Shown: positions 6,638 to 16,083, counted from the stretch's first letter. The stretch is 26,215 nucleotides of DNA from an uncultured Chitinophagales bacterium (GCA_946886475.1 CAMPIQ010000036.1:1-26215); one strand, 5' to 3'. Translations and numbers: made by a program. Notes: generated by a model not told the origin, from the sequence alone.

Positions 6638-7456
6638 TTAAAGTACAAGAGGATTGATTTCGGTATCTATTTTTTCTCCTACAGGCGTATTCATCATCCA
6701 TACCTCAAGGTCTTTTTTCTGCCAGCTGTTTTGTGGCTCATGAACTTTTGCACCATCTGCAAAATAAATTATGGTCATCACCTCACGCATAGAAGCGGAA
6801 TTATTTCCAGGTGCATTGTGAATTGTATAACCATAATGCCAGGTGGCATCGCCTGCTTTCATCTCCGTGGCCCGGCTAATAGGGAAATTATTATCTTTTA
6901 CATAATCATTATAGGCCTGTTCCGATTCATCAGAGATCTCATAATTAAAGATCCTCCCTTTTGTATGCGAGCCGGATGCAAAAGTGAGCATGCCCATGTT
7001 TACATTGATGTCAACCAGGGGCATCCACATGGTGATGGTATCTTTAGTGTCAATAGGCCAGTAGTATTGGTCCTGGTGCCATGGTGTAGGACCTCCTCCC
7101 GGCTCCTTGAACAATGCCTGATCGTGGTAGATCCTTACATTGTCCACACCCAGTAAATCAGCCGCCACTTTTGCAAAACGTTTGGCCATGACAAATTTTT
7201 TCACGTTTTCATCATTACGCCAAAGGTTCATGATCTGAAGGAATGCTTTACCGTAGGTATCACGTTCTTCCATCTTCCTTTTCTCTGTATTGTATTTTTC
7301 CGCAGCATGCACCAGTACTTCATGGTAGGCCTTCACTTCTTCCTGGCTCAATAAACCCCGTACCAGCGTATGGCCATCTTTTCTGAATTCATCAATCATG
7401 GACTGAGGAATCGATTTAAAATCGTTCAACTCAGGCAATTTTATTTCTGTAGTCAT
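6638..7456 (-). CDS. PhyH-family Fe(II)/2-oxoglutarate dioxygenase
   Basis: A 272-residue protein counted from the ATG at 7456 (MTTEIKLPEL); an in-frame ATG at 7474 adds six residues without benefit. The iron-binding facial triad is clear: TPWHQDQYYWP (His about 127, Asp 129) and YTIHNAPGNN (His about 213); Arg about 224 in SMREVMTIIYF should hold 2-oxoglutarate. The family hydroxylates or demethylates small molecules and acyl chains using oxygen and 2-oxoglutarate; phytanoyl-CoA itself is unlikely in a bacterium. It is the first gene of a tight operon with a class III-like dehydrogenase and an esterase. If it removes a methyl group as formaldehyde, the two partners could dispose of it; this is inference. 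No transporter or regulator accompanies it. Confidence 0.93.
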   Translation of the reverse strand: MTTEIKLPELNDFKSIPQSMIDEFRKDGHTLVRGLLSQEEVKAYHEVLVHAAEKYNTEKRKMEERDTYGKAFLQIMNLWRNDENVKKFVMAKRFAKVAADLLGVDNVRIYHDQALFKEPGGGPTPWHQDQYYWPIDTKDTITMWMPLVDINVNMGMLTFASGSHTKGRIFNYEISDESEQAYNDYVKDNNFPISRATEMKAGDATWHYGYTIHNAPGNNSASMREVMTIIYFADGAKVHEPQNSWQKKDLEVWMMNTPVGEKIDTEINPLVL

Positions 7457-7594
7457 AATGTAAGCTTTGAACATGTAATTTAATTCCTGATCATGAGAAA
7501 TGGATGATAAAATGGAAATTGCATCCTGAAAGGAACAAAAGCACTCTAAAAAAAATTATGTATGCATCCGCCTTAAAATGTCTCTGTCCGCTTT

Positions 7595-9814
7595 TCACAC
7601 CACAGTCTCTTCAAATTTTCCATCTTTCAGCACCATCCCTTTTGCATTATTACCAAATGCGATCATTTCAATATTTGACCAATCCATAAAAGCAGTAGAC
7701 TGTGCAAGCTCAATATGCGGAATTATACTGCCTGATCTTACAAGCAAAATACCGGGAACAGGTCCTGCATGGATCAAATGCCATTGTTTGCCCGGGTATG
7801 TTTGTTTTGAAAAATAATCGATCCATTCTCCTTCGGGCAGGTAAGTCTGTCTTGAATTTGTACCGGCTTCAAAAAGGGGTGCCACCAGCAGGTCATTCCC
7901 TAAAAGATACTGATCTTCCACCAGCCAGGCTGTAGGGTCACCGGGATAATTAAGCAATAAGGCTTTTACCAGTGGTAAGCCTTTACTGCATGCCAAAGCC
8001 GCCTGGGTATACAGGTAAGGCATCAGCCTGTATCTCAATTCAACAATCTTCCTGAATGTTTCCTGAAAGGTCTCACTGAATTCCCATGGCTCTCTGGGTG
8101 GAAATCCGTGAACCCTGCTATGTGAACTCATCAAACCCATAAATGCCCACCGCAAAAAAAGTTCTTCTTTGGGTGCACCGGAAAAGCCACCTATATCATG
8201 ACTCCAGAATGTAAATCCGCTCAATCCAAACGAAAGTCCGCCGCGTAAAGTACCATACATTCCTGTGTCAGAAACCTCTGCATCACCACCCCAGTGTAAG
8301 GGATAACGCTGGCTGCCCGCCCATGCACTTCTTGCCCATATTATATGATTGCCGGTTTCTTCTTTTGTGATCTCACCCACCAGCCTGTTATAACGCAGGG
8401 GATACAGATTGTGTTCAAAAAAACCACTTCTTCCCGAAGCATAAAAACCTTTATAGGGGGCAGCTTCACCAAAATCAGCCTTGATCACGGAAGCGCCCAG
8501 GTCAAATAATTTTTTTAATTTACCTCTATACCACTCCACGGTTTTTTCATTGGAAAGATCCAGTATGGCATCTTCCGTTGCAACATTTCCATTTCCATCC
8601 TTTACATAAAGACCCTGGTCAACCACTTCATTAAAAATTGGATTCAAAGGAGTAAAATAAGGTATCTGCCATAGTGAAGTTTTAAATCCTTTCTCATTCA
8701 GCTCCTTCATCATTTTTTTTGGTTCGGGGAACTGTTCTTTACTGAATTCAAAATCACAATTGATCCCCTTTTTAAACCATCCGGCATCAATATGTATCAC
8801 ATCGCATGGGATGCTGTATTTTCTTAGATTGTCAGCAACCTTCTTCACCTCATCCTGGGATTGATAGCTGAATCGGCTCATCCACAAACCAAATGACCAT
8901 AAGGGTGGTAAAGGACTTTTGCCGGTTACGGATGTATATTCAGTTAATATCTCTGAAGGGTTGCCTATAAAAATGAAAAGATCCAACTGGTCCTCACCCA
9001 CAAACAATGATTTGGTACCATCCTGCGTAAATCCAAAATCAAATGTGCATGGAGACGAAGTATGCACAAACATTCCATAGCCACGGTTGCTCAAAAAAAA
9101 CGGAATGGGCTTATACATTTGTTGTGAGGCGGTACTTTGTGCATCGGCAGCCCACAGCACAAGTTTTTGTCCTTTTTTATTTAAGGAAGTAAAGGACTCT
9201 CCACAACCAAAGATCCTCTCATCCGGGAATAGGGTAAAAGATGCCGCCACACTTCTTGAATAATCGTTTGTACGGCGCAAAAAGGAAAATGGAATGGCTT
9301 TGGAATGCATGGCCTGGAGTTCTACCATGCTTTGCGTACCGGTTAGTAATTTGCCCCCTGCATCCAGCACTTCAAATTGAAAAGCCGATCTGTTGATGAC
9401 CACGGAACCATGTTCACTCTGATACCGTATCATTTTGTCATTCACTGCTGGCAACCATTCAGTATTTTCCGGCAACCGGCCCGACAACATCAACGATGGA
9501 TGCTCTGCCTGCCTGGCCGTTGTGGTTTTCATTCTCAACCGAATGGTTCTTGAACTTATAAACGATACAGAAAAATCACACTGGGGGTGAACATCATAAT
9601 CCTGGAAAGGAGCGCCTTTATCATCAAGCTGCTGTAAATGTTTATCAATTTTATTAAAGAACCAGTCAAGCGTATAACGGTGAAAATTCCACCGGATGCT
9701 GCCCTGATTTTTTGTTGCATCAAATGAGGTAATACGGCCGGGAATGTAATATTCATTTTCCAGTGCATAAAAGTCCTTGCTGATATCGATTGGATTGTTC
9801 AAAAATTCCTGCAT
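7595..9814 (-). CDS. GH31 alpha-glycosidase (alpha-glucosidase/alpha-xylosidase type)
   Basis: A 739-residue glycoside hydrolase of family 31. An N-terminal beta-sandwich (about 1-290) leads into the barrel, marked by PLPPLWSFGLWMSRFSYQS and CDVIHIDAGWF. The catalytic nucleophile is in VIKADFGEAAP (Asp about 447) and the acid/base in LHWGGDAEVSD (Asp about 511); FTFWSHDIGGF (537-547) is another family signature. The KADFGE form resembles the YicI alpha-xylosidase branch more than maltase-type GH31, so alpha-xylosides or isoprimeverose-like oligosaccharides are possible substrates. No signal peptide, so probably cytosolic, acting on imported oligosaccharides. It follows the GH13 gene by 31 bases in the same operon; about 140 bases separate it from the downstream dioxygenase gene. 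Confidence 0.94.
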   Translation of the reverse strand: MQEFLNNPIDISKDFYALENEYYIPGRITSFDATKNQGSIRWNFHRYTLDWFFNKIDKHLQQLDDKGAPFQDYDVHPQCDFSVSFISSRTIRLRMKTTTARQAEHPSLMLSGRLPENTEWLPAVNDKMIRYQSEHGSVVINRSAFQFEVLDAGGKLLTGTQSMVELQAMHSKAIPFSFLRRTNDYSRSVAASFTLFPDERIFGCGESFTSLNKKGQKLVLWAADAQSTASQQMYKPIPFFLSNRGYGMFVHTSSPCTFDFGFTQDGTKSLFVGEDQLDLFIFIGNPSEILTEYTSVTGKSPLPPLWSFGLWMSRFSYQSQDEVKKVADNLRKYSIPCDVIHIDAGWFKKGINCDFEFSKEQFPEPKKMMKELNEKGFKTSLWQIPYFTPLNPIFNEVVDQGLYVKDGNGNVATEDAILDLSNEKTVEWYRGKLKKLFDLGASVIKADFGEAAPYKGFYASGRSGFFEHNLYPLRYNRLVGEITKEETGNHIIWARSAWAGSQRYPLHWGGDAEVSDTGMYGTLRGGLSFGLSGFTFWSHDIGGFSGAPKEELFLRWAFMGLMSSHSRVHGFPPREPWEFSETFQETFRKIVELRYRLMPYLYTQAALACSKGLPLVKALLLNYPGDPTAWLVEDQYLLGNDLLVAPLFEAGTNSRQTYLPEGEWIDYFSKQTYPGKQWHLIHAGPVPGILLVRSGSIIPHIELAQSTAFMDWSNIEMIAFGNNAKGMVLKDGKFEETVV

Positions 9815-9845
9815 GTTCCCATTACTTAATTAATAAACCTGAAAT

Positions 9846-11462
9846 TCAATCCTGAAGTTTCATATCCCATACCACAATTCCATACGATCCCAGATCCACT
9901 TTCAGCTGATCACCGGAAATTTCGGGTCTTGCTTTCCCAAGCAGGTTCTCCATTTGCGGGCTGATACCTGGTTTACTCTCGCTAAAATCAATGGTTACCT
10001 GTTGCGAACTGCCTGAAAAATTTACAACCACCACGGCTGCCTGATTGTTCACATACCTCAGGAATGAAAACACACTATCATTATTATTCGGAAGGGTTTG
10101 ATATAATCCATCCACCAAAGCATCATTGCTTTTACGCAGGCGGATCAAATCCCTGTAATAGTTCCAGAGTGAATTTGGATCATCTCTTTGCTCTTCGAGT
10201 GAAATTCCATCATTGGGTTGAACATTACTGCTGTCCCACCATGGACCAGTATCTTTATACCAGAAGCTCATTCCCCTCCCAGTATCAGACCTGTACCATT
10301 CAAAGGCTTCCCTCACCGGAATTTCATTGGCATCAGTCATGCCCCATTTCTTCCATTCACCTGCTCCGTACATTCCAATTTCCTGTCCGTAATAAATAAC
10401 CGGTATCCCGCCTATCAGCAAATTTAATGTGGCCCCGATCTTTAATTTAGCAGGATGCTGCTGAACCAGGTAAGAAAACCTTGGCATATCGTGATTTTCA
10501 ATAAATACCAACTGCTGTTTCTCGCGAGGCGTATAACCAAATAAGGAGTCGGCCATAATTTCCAGCTTTTGCTTATTGAAATTGCGTATCTCAAAAGCAA
10601 TCCGGAAAGCAAATACACGGTCAACCAGTCCCTCTTCAAGATAATCCAAACCTAAAGATGCCCAGTTGGCCTGCTCAGCCACAAATGTGATATTTGGATT
10701 CACGGCTTTTAGTTTCGCTATAAGGGGCTTCCAGAAATTTTGGAACAGGTTGGTCCACTTCCCTTTGTTATCCAGGTCGTCCATCATATGGTCCAGCCTG
10801 AAGCCATCTACTCCGTCATCAAAATTGCCATCTCCATCAGGATCCAGCCAATGCTTATAAAGCTGGAAGAAATATTCTTTTACCTTTTCGTTGTTCAGGT
10901 TTATGGTAGTGATCTTGCGGGTGGAATCATTGTATCCTCTTAATTCGGTAAGATCAAAAATGATGGTTTCGGGTTCTGTATTGCCGGGCCCATTGTAAAG
11001 TAAATAATCACTGTAGGGCGAAGATGGATTTTTGTAAGAATCCCTATACCAGAGATGGTCCTCAGTTACGTACTGTGTCTCCATATCCATATAGAGCTTC
11101 ATTCCTCTCTGGTGCATATCTTTTACAAGTGCTATATAATCCTCTTTTGTTCCAAACTCTTCATCTATCTTTTCAAAATCACCTGTGAAATAATTATGAT
11201 AATAAATGGATTCATACAATGGCAGCAACAATACAGAAGTTACTCCCAGTTCCTGAAGGTAATCCAGTTTCTGACGAAGGCCATTAAGATCACCATGCAT
11301 ATCTCCATTGGTATCATAAAAACTTCTTTGCACCACATGATAGATCACTTCATTATTTGGCGAATTCAAAGCTACCTCAGATGAAGGCTCGCGGTACTGC
11401 ATGGTACAGCCATGAAAAAGAATTAAGGCAAGGGCACAGAAACATAAAACTCTTAAATGCAT
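9846..11462 (-). CDS. GH13 alpha-amylase-family lipoprotein
   Basis: A 538-residue GH13 enzyme. The N-terminus MHLRVLCFCALALILFHGCT looks like a lipoprotein signal with Cys 19 as the lipid site, though the -3/-2 residues (Phe, His) are unusual. The barrel begins at EVIYHVVQRSFYDTNGDMHGDLNGL. Catalytic residues are all present: DGVDGFRLDHMMDD (nucleophile Asp about 224), ITFVAEQANW (acid/base Glu about 263) and FIENHDMPRF (Asp about 325). A DPDGDGNFDDG loop (207-217) looks like a calcium site. Conserved region I is odd: YMDMETQY has Gln-Tyr where most members have Asn-His. It should cleave or transfer alpha-glucan oligosaccharides at the cell envelope. It starts six bases after the upstream hydrolase gene. 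Confidence 0.93.
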   Translation of the reverse strand: MHLRVLCFCALALILFHGCTMQYREPSSEVALNSPNNEVIYHVVQRSFYDTNGDMHGDLNGLRQKLDYLQELGVTSVLLLPLYESIYYHNYFTGDFEKIDEEFGTKEDYIALVKDMHQRGMKLYMDMETQYVTEDHLWYRDSYKNPSSPYSDYLLYNGPGNTEPETIIFDLTELRGYNDSTRKITTINLNNEKVKEYFFQLYKHWLDPDGDGNFDDGVDGFRLDHMMDDLDNKGKWTNLFQNFWKPLIAKLKAVNPNITFVAEQANWASLGLDYLEEGLVDRVFAFRIAFEIRNFNKQKLEIMADSLFGYTPREKQQLVFIENHDMPRFSYLVQQHPAKLKIGATLNLLIGGIPVIYYGQEIGMYGAGEWKKWGMTDANEIPVREAFEWYRSDTGRGMSFWYKDTGPWWDSSNVQPNDGISLEEQRDDPNSLWNYYRDLIRLRKSNDALVDGLYQTLPNNNDSVFSFLRYVNNQAAVVVVNFSGSSQQVTIDFSESKPGISPQMENLLGKARPEISGDQLKVDLGSYGIVVWDMKLQD

Positions 11463-11468
11463 ATGATC

Positions 11469-12254
11469 TTAGTTTTTTCTTTTTGAAAAAAGCCAGGGAA
11501 GCAGATCCTTTTCCGCAAATGCGGGGTCCCAGCTATTATGATTGGCTTCCGGATATAAAGTAAATTTCACATCCGCCTTTTCCTTTTTTAAAGCAGCAGC
11601 AATAGCTATTGAAGAACCAGGAGGTACCACATCATCTTTTCCCCCGTGAAATATCCACCAGCTTATTTTTTTTACATCATCAGCAATCGCAACATCGGTA
11701 GCGCCGCAGATTGGAAAGGCGGCGGCAAATAATTTTGGATTTCTCCTCGTTATTTCAAATGTTCCCATGGCGCCCATAGACAATCCGCCAATATAAATTC
11801 TTTTTTTATCAACTTTTGCTTCGCGTTTATAATGAGCTATCAATTTTTCAACCAGCTGCAATGAACGGGTTGCGGGCTTTTCCGGCTGAACCTGAAATAT
11901 TCTGTTTCCTGAACTGTCCCTGCCCAGTTTGTAATTGGCCCAGCTGTCATTCACCGGGCACTGTGGAAATATTACAATCGCTGGAAATTGTTCACGTATC
12001 TCTTTTCCTGCAAAAAGTTTTGATCCATGTGTAAGCTGTTTGGAATTATCATTTCCTCTTTCCCCGGCTCCATGTAAAAAAACTACCATTGGAAATTTAT
12101 TTTCCCGCTCATAGTTCTCGGGCCACAGGATCCGGTACAGTAAAGTATCATTTCCATCAATGAAAATTTCACGCTTAAAAAGGGATGTATCCTGCGCGGT
12201 TGCAAAGGAACCTGAAATAACAAAAGCAAAAAGCAAAAACAATTTTGTTTGCAT
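11469..12254 (-). CDS. Secreted alpha/beta hydrolase (esterase/prolyl-oligopeptidase-like)
   Basis: A 261-residue protein counted from the ATG at 12254, which gives a clean signal peptide (MQTKLFLLFAFVISGSFATA, then Q). The reading frame extends to a TTG at 12332, and another ATG lies three codons upstream at 12263. Motifs: MVVFLHGAGERGNDN (oxyanion region), IYIGGLSMGAMGTFE (Ser about 159), FHGGKDDVVP (Asp about 207) and PEANHNSWD (His about 239). This matches secreted carboxylesterase/phospholipase-like enzymes often found in Bacteroidota polysaccharide loci, where they may remove ester groups from glycans. It is six bases upstream of the GH13 gene and the likely first gene of the glucan operon. 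The actual ester substrate cannot be told. Confidence 0.9.
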   Translation of the reverse strand: MQTKLFLLFAFVISGSFATAQDTSLFKREIFIDGNDTLLYRILWPENYERENKFPMVVFLHGAGERGNDNSKQLTHGSKLFAGKEIREQFPAIVIFPQCPVNDSWANYKLGRDSSGNRIFQVQPEKPATRSLQLVEKLIAHYKREAKVDKKRIYIGGLSMGAMGTFEITRRNPKLFAAAFPICGATDVAIADDVKKISWWIFHGGKDDVVPPGSSIAIAAALKKEKADVKFTLYPEANHNSWDPAFAEKDLLPWLFSKRKN

Positions 12255-12352
12255 GTATGGCATTTTAAAAGGTGAATTTACATGATTAAGCAGGGCTGGT
12301 AAAATGAGCGGGAATCGTATCTTTTTTATCAATAAAGATTAAGGTGCCTGCA

Positions 12353-15300
12353 CTATCTGATCAGACTAACAGACCCCTTTCTTTGTATCAGATTCCCTTT
12401 ATAATCAACCCCCTCTACAATCCATACAAAACTGCCAGTGGGCTGCAACCTTCCATTGATGGTACCATCCCAGCCATTTGATTCGTTACTGGTAGAAAAT
12501 ATCAACTGACCCCAGCGGTTAAATATTTTGAAATAATGAAAATCTTTGATACCCACGGGAATTGCTTTCAGCTTATCATTCTTTCCATCGGAATTTGGTG
12601 TAAAGCCTCCTGGTACATAGATCTCCGGCCCGCTGAAAACCTTCACGTTGATGAAATCCGAGCCTTCACAACCTTCAGGTGTTACCATGGTAAGTTTATA
12701 GGTGATATCCTTATCCGGCAGCGCAATGGGATTGGCCAGCCGCGGGTTATTTAATCCTGTTGATGGGAACCATTCAAATTTAGTTACGCCGCTGTTTCCC
12801 AATTCCCTTCCCAGTAATTGCAATGGTTGTCCAACGGTTACTGAAGTATCCCTGCCTGCAAATGCCTGAACCGCCGGTATGAGTTCGATAAATACAGTAT
12901 CATACTTTAATGAAATACACCCATGTGCATCCGTTACGCTGAGATAATAATGGCTGCTTTGTGAAGGGCGCACAACAGGATTGAAAATATGCGGGTCACT
13001 CACCTGCGAGGCAGGCAGCCATGAATAGTCAATACCTCCACTTCCATTGAGGTTGATGGATCCGCCAATGCAAATTGAACTATCCACGCCGGCATTGGCA
13101 ACGGGAGCCGGCAATACATGGATGGTTATTGAATCTTTTATGGTACAAATTCCAAGTGTTGCATTCACAATGTACATTGATGTTACAGCGGGTGAAGCTA
13201 AGGGCGACCTTGAATTATAAGATGACAAACCCGGAATTGCATTCCAGCTGAACACCGTTGCATTAGTAGCCGGATCAAGCGGCACACTAAGTCCTTCACA
13301 AATAGTGGTATCACGGCCGGCATTCACAAATACGGTTTCGTTTAAAGGAATAAAAACATCCCGTGTGGCCACACAACCTTTATCATCCTTCACAGTAATA
13401 ACATGGTTGCCTGTGTGAACAGAAAAACTGCCGCCCGGCTGAAAACTGATGCCATCAGCAGAATAAGTGTAAGCATCACTTCCACCTGCAGCCATAACCA
13501 GCACACTTCCATCAGGATCTCCGCTGCATGATGCCGGTGAGATGGTTGTATTGAAAATGATGGGAGGATCGTTGTTTACATTGATATCATGCGTAGTGAT
13601 ACAGCCATTCGCATCTTTTACATGTATGGCATGCTGACCACCCGGTACAGTAAATGCATTATCAGTGCTGAATCCTGAAAGATCAACTGCAAAACTATAG
13701 GACGGAAGTCCGCCGCCAGCAGAAAGAAATACTTTTCCATTGGTCCCTGTGCAGGATGCTGTAACAATACTGTCCTGAAGCAACAGATCGGGAAAGGACT
13801 GCACCAAAGAAACCTCAAGGCTATCCACGCAACCCGAAGCATCTTTTATTTTTAGCAGGTGGTTACCCACAGGCAAACCGGTGAAAAGCGCATCAGCAGT
13901 ATAACTTCCATTATTAATGCTGTATAATAAAGGAGCTTCCCATTCCCAACCGCCATTCACCTTTATCTCTCCTGTTTGGCCATCCATACATTTGATATCT
14001 GTTTTGGAAAGCAACGCAAGTGTTTTTATGGTAATGGAAATTGAATCCTGCGCATGGCAATTGCCTTCAGATGCATTGCATACATAAACTGTATTTTCCA
14101 AAGGACTGGCAAGCGGGTTGGCAATGGAAGCATTATTTAAACTTGCAGCATGCGACCATTGATAATTTGTATAACCTGCTGAGGCATTTAACTGGATCGA
14201 TTCATTTTTGCAAATGCCGGTGTTTCCCGAAGGCTCAATGAATAAGGTGTCGTAATCGCGGATCTGAATTTCAATACTGTCCGAAAACAGGTTGGCAATA
14301 TTGCATCCATTTGAAATATAGATCTTAAATACCTCTATGCCTTCGGCTATATTATCCACCAGTGGCGTAATGGGAATGAAGACCAAAGAATCATTAGCCG
14401 GTATGGCTGTGATAAGAGGAACCTGCTGAACATCGGTGCCATTTACCGCACTACCACCAAATACAATACTAATAGGCTGTGGAAAAGGGGAACGTTTGGA
14501 ACGAACGATCTTGATACCACCTGAATGACAACCTTCAACAAGATAAGGCTGGCCGTCTATATCCGGATTCTCATTGATGATTGAGATAGGATCGGATCTC
14601 AGGCTTTCCGCCTCCAGAAATACACCACTGTCAAATGAAAAATCCTGCACATCGGCAATAGCTATCTTAAGGTGGTAAACCTGGCAGGGCTGCACAACCG
14701 ATTTTGCCTGCAGCACTACTGTATGTCCATTGTGGGTAAAATACTGGTTGGGCAGGTTGTTTACATAATACTGAACAAATGGAGAACCGGTACCCATGGA
14801 AGTACAATTGCCAATTGTGCCGCTGCTTCCCGCTACACCATTGTTGATTGAATTGATGGAAACAGGAATATCTGTTCCGGGAACAAGTGCAATATTTACT
14901 GTATCCGTAATTCCTGGCCCGCTTATAAAAAAAGCAAAAACATCATTGAAATTGGAACAATTATAATTGGGGTATTCATCCGAACTGAATACATATTTGA
15001 ATTTGACCGTATCACCCAATGGAATAAAATCAAATTCAAGCACCACCGCATTATTGGTTGGCTTGGGGGCTACCAAAGCGGACAGCGAAGGGTCACCTGG
15101 AGTTCCTGTATGAAAGGTGGCCAGCTGAACCGAATTCCCATCCAAACCATGATAAACTCCATCTGATAATACTCTTCCCGTTGAAAGAACGATACCACTA
15201 TCAATTCCAAGACTGGTACCACCGCGGTTATAAAAATAAGCTGTAGAAAGTGGAGAGCCTGTAAGGCTAACATTGCTGATGGTAACGCCCGGACCTACAA

Positions 15301-15412
15301 GTTTTTGCGCCAAAGCCTGCGCATTGGCCTGGGGCACAATTTGTAATTGGGAAAACCCCCGGACGGAAATACAAAAAAACGCCAAAGCAGCCAGTAGATA
15401 CTTGAAACGCAA
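12353..15412 (-). CDS. T9SS type B surface protein with choice-of-anchor L and SprB repeats
   Basis: A 1019-residue modular exported protein. The start is a TTG at 15412, giving the signal peptide MRFKYLLAALAFFCISVRGF. Order: choice-of-anchor L domain (about 40-270, with GTSLGIDSGIVLSTG and KYVFSSDEYPNYNCSNFND), a Calx-beta-like segment (about 290-385), an Ig/PKD-like module (about 390-465), three SprB-type repeats (about 465-690, each ending like IKDASGCVDS, VKDANGCITT, VKDDKGCVAT), three more Ig-like modules each starting near AGxD, and a C-terminal CHU_C domain (about 930-1019: VPGGFTPNSDGKNDK, FKIFNRWGQLIF, GWDGTINGRLQPTGSFVW). The last domain is a type IX secretion signal, so the protein is a cell-surface or released adhesin-like product. 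It is upstream of the hydrolase operon on the same strand; shared transcription is unclear. Confidence 0.95.
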   Translation of the reverse strand: MRFKYLLAALAFFCISVRGFSQLQIVPQANAQALAQKLVGPGVTISNVSLTGSPLSTAYFYNRGGTSLGIDSGIVLSTGRVLSDGVYHGLDGNSVQLATFHTGTPGDPSLSALVAPKPTNNAVVLEFDFIPLGDTVKFKYVFSSDEYPNYNCSNFNDVFAFFISGPGITDTVNIALVPGTDIPVSINSINNGVAGSSGTIGNCTSMGTGSPFVQYYVNNLPNQYFTHNGHTVVLQAKSVVQPCQVYHLKIAIADVQDFSFDSGVFLEAESLRSDPISIINENPDIDGQPYLVEGCHSGGIKIVRSKRSPFPQPISIVFGGSAVNGTDVQQVPLITAIPANDSLVFIPITPLVDNIAEGIEVFKIYISNGCNIANLFSDSIEIQIRDYDTLFIEPSGNTGICKNESIQLNASAGYTNYQWSHAASLNNASIANPLASPLENTVYVCNASEGNCHAQDSISITIKTLALLSKTDIKCMDGQTGEIKVNGGWEWEAPLLYSINNGSYTADALFTGLPVGNHLLKIKDASGCVDSLEVSLVQSFPDLLLQDSIVTASCTGTNGKVFLSAGGGLPSYSFAVDLSGFSTDNAFTVPGGQHAIHVKDANGCITTHDINVNNDPPIIFNTTISPASCSGDPDGSVLVMAAGGSDAYTYSADGISFQPGGSFSVHTGNHVITVKDDKGCVATRDVFIPLNETVFVNAGRDTTICEGLSVPLDPATNATVFSWNAIPGLSSYNSRSPLASPAVTSMYIVNATLGICTIKDSITIHVLPAPVANAGVDSSICIGGSINLNGSGGIDYSWLPASQVSDPHIFNPVVRPSQSSHYYLSVTDAHGCISLKYDTVFIELIPAVQAFAGRDTSVTVGQPLQLLGRELGNSGVTKFEWFPSTGLNNPRLANPIALPDKDITYKLTMVTPEGCEGSDFINVKVFSGPEIYVPGGFTPNSDGKNDKLKAIPVGIKDFHYFKIFNRWGQLIFSTSNESNGWDGTINGRLQPTGSFVWIVEGVDYKGNLIQRKGSVSLIR

Positions 15413-15629
15413 AACAGTCAGAGATTTAGGGAAACCAAGGTAAGGTTTTAATTCATTTTTAGTTCTTAGTCAAAGTTAAAAGTTCATAGCGGTTGCTATA
15501 TTTACCTGTTTGCCCTGCAAATCAGAATTTTAAACCAGCCAGCCAAACCTGTATTGACCATTTCGCAGGCACTGACCATGAACTTTGATCCTAACCACCC
15601 TCCAGCTTTAAAGCCTGATAATTCTTTAT

Positions 15630-15637
15630 TAGTTTAG
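15630..15637 (+). promoter_or_regulatory. -7-like element TAGTTTAG before the broken lipoprotein gene
   Basis: TAGTTTAG differs from TAnnTTTG at one base and lies five bases before the GTG at 15643. The same close spacing occurs before the carboxyltransferase and recombinase genes, which supports this GTG as the start. Confidence 0.35.
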
Positions 15638-15642
15638 AGTAC

Positions 15643-16036
15643 GTGAGGATACTGGCAGCCATATTTTGCTTCATTATAATTGCATGTTCAAAGAACCAGG
15701 AAAATACCGGGACCGGAGGAATAATCAAAAATTCTGTTGGCGATTACCAATGTCTGAAAATTAATTTTATGGAGCAATTTCCAGCCGGTAGCATATGATA
15801 CAGTTGGAATTGAAACCTTACATGTGGAAATGCTAAATGATAGCGCACTGCTTATACATAATATTGGACTAACTTATTACAACCAGGCAGGTCCCTCTTA
15901 TTATATTTTTTACAAAACGCAGGGAAATCAAAACTACCAGTTCAAAATAACCAGATCATTTGAACGGTTTGAATACCAGTACAAATCGGGTGGCATGGCA
16001 GGTGGGTCCGGAAAAATTTATTCATGGAAGAAATGA
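15643..16036 (+). pseudogene. Small lipoprotein gene with a frameshift
   Basis: A GTG start at 15643 opens a frame reading VRILAAIFCFIIIACSKNQ, a lipoprotein signal with Cys at about residue 15, and runs to a TGA at 15796. The +1 frame is open from 15758 and continues as YDTVGIETLHVEMLNDSALL to KIYSWKK and TAA at 16034. Joined near 15790 the two parts make one protein of about 130 residues with a small beta-rich domain (VGDYQCLKINFMEQF at its start), as in many short Bacteroidota lipoproteins. The shift is a single base around 15758-15796. It may be a real mutation or a sequencing/assembly error. The gene runs towards the minus-strand gene at 16084 and has its own promoter-like element. Function unknown. 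Confidence 0.65.
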
Positions 16037-16083
16037 CCATGTTGAATGTCCAGGCATTTTGATTTTTGATTCTTTTTAATTGC

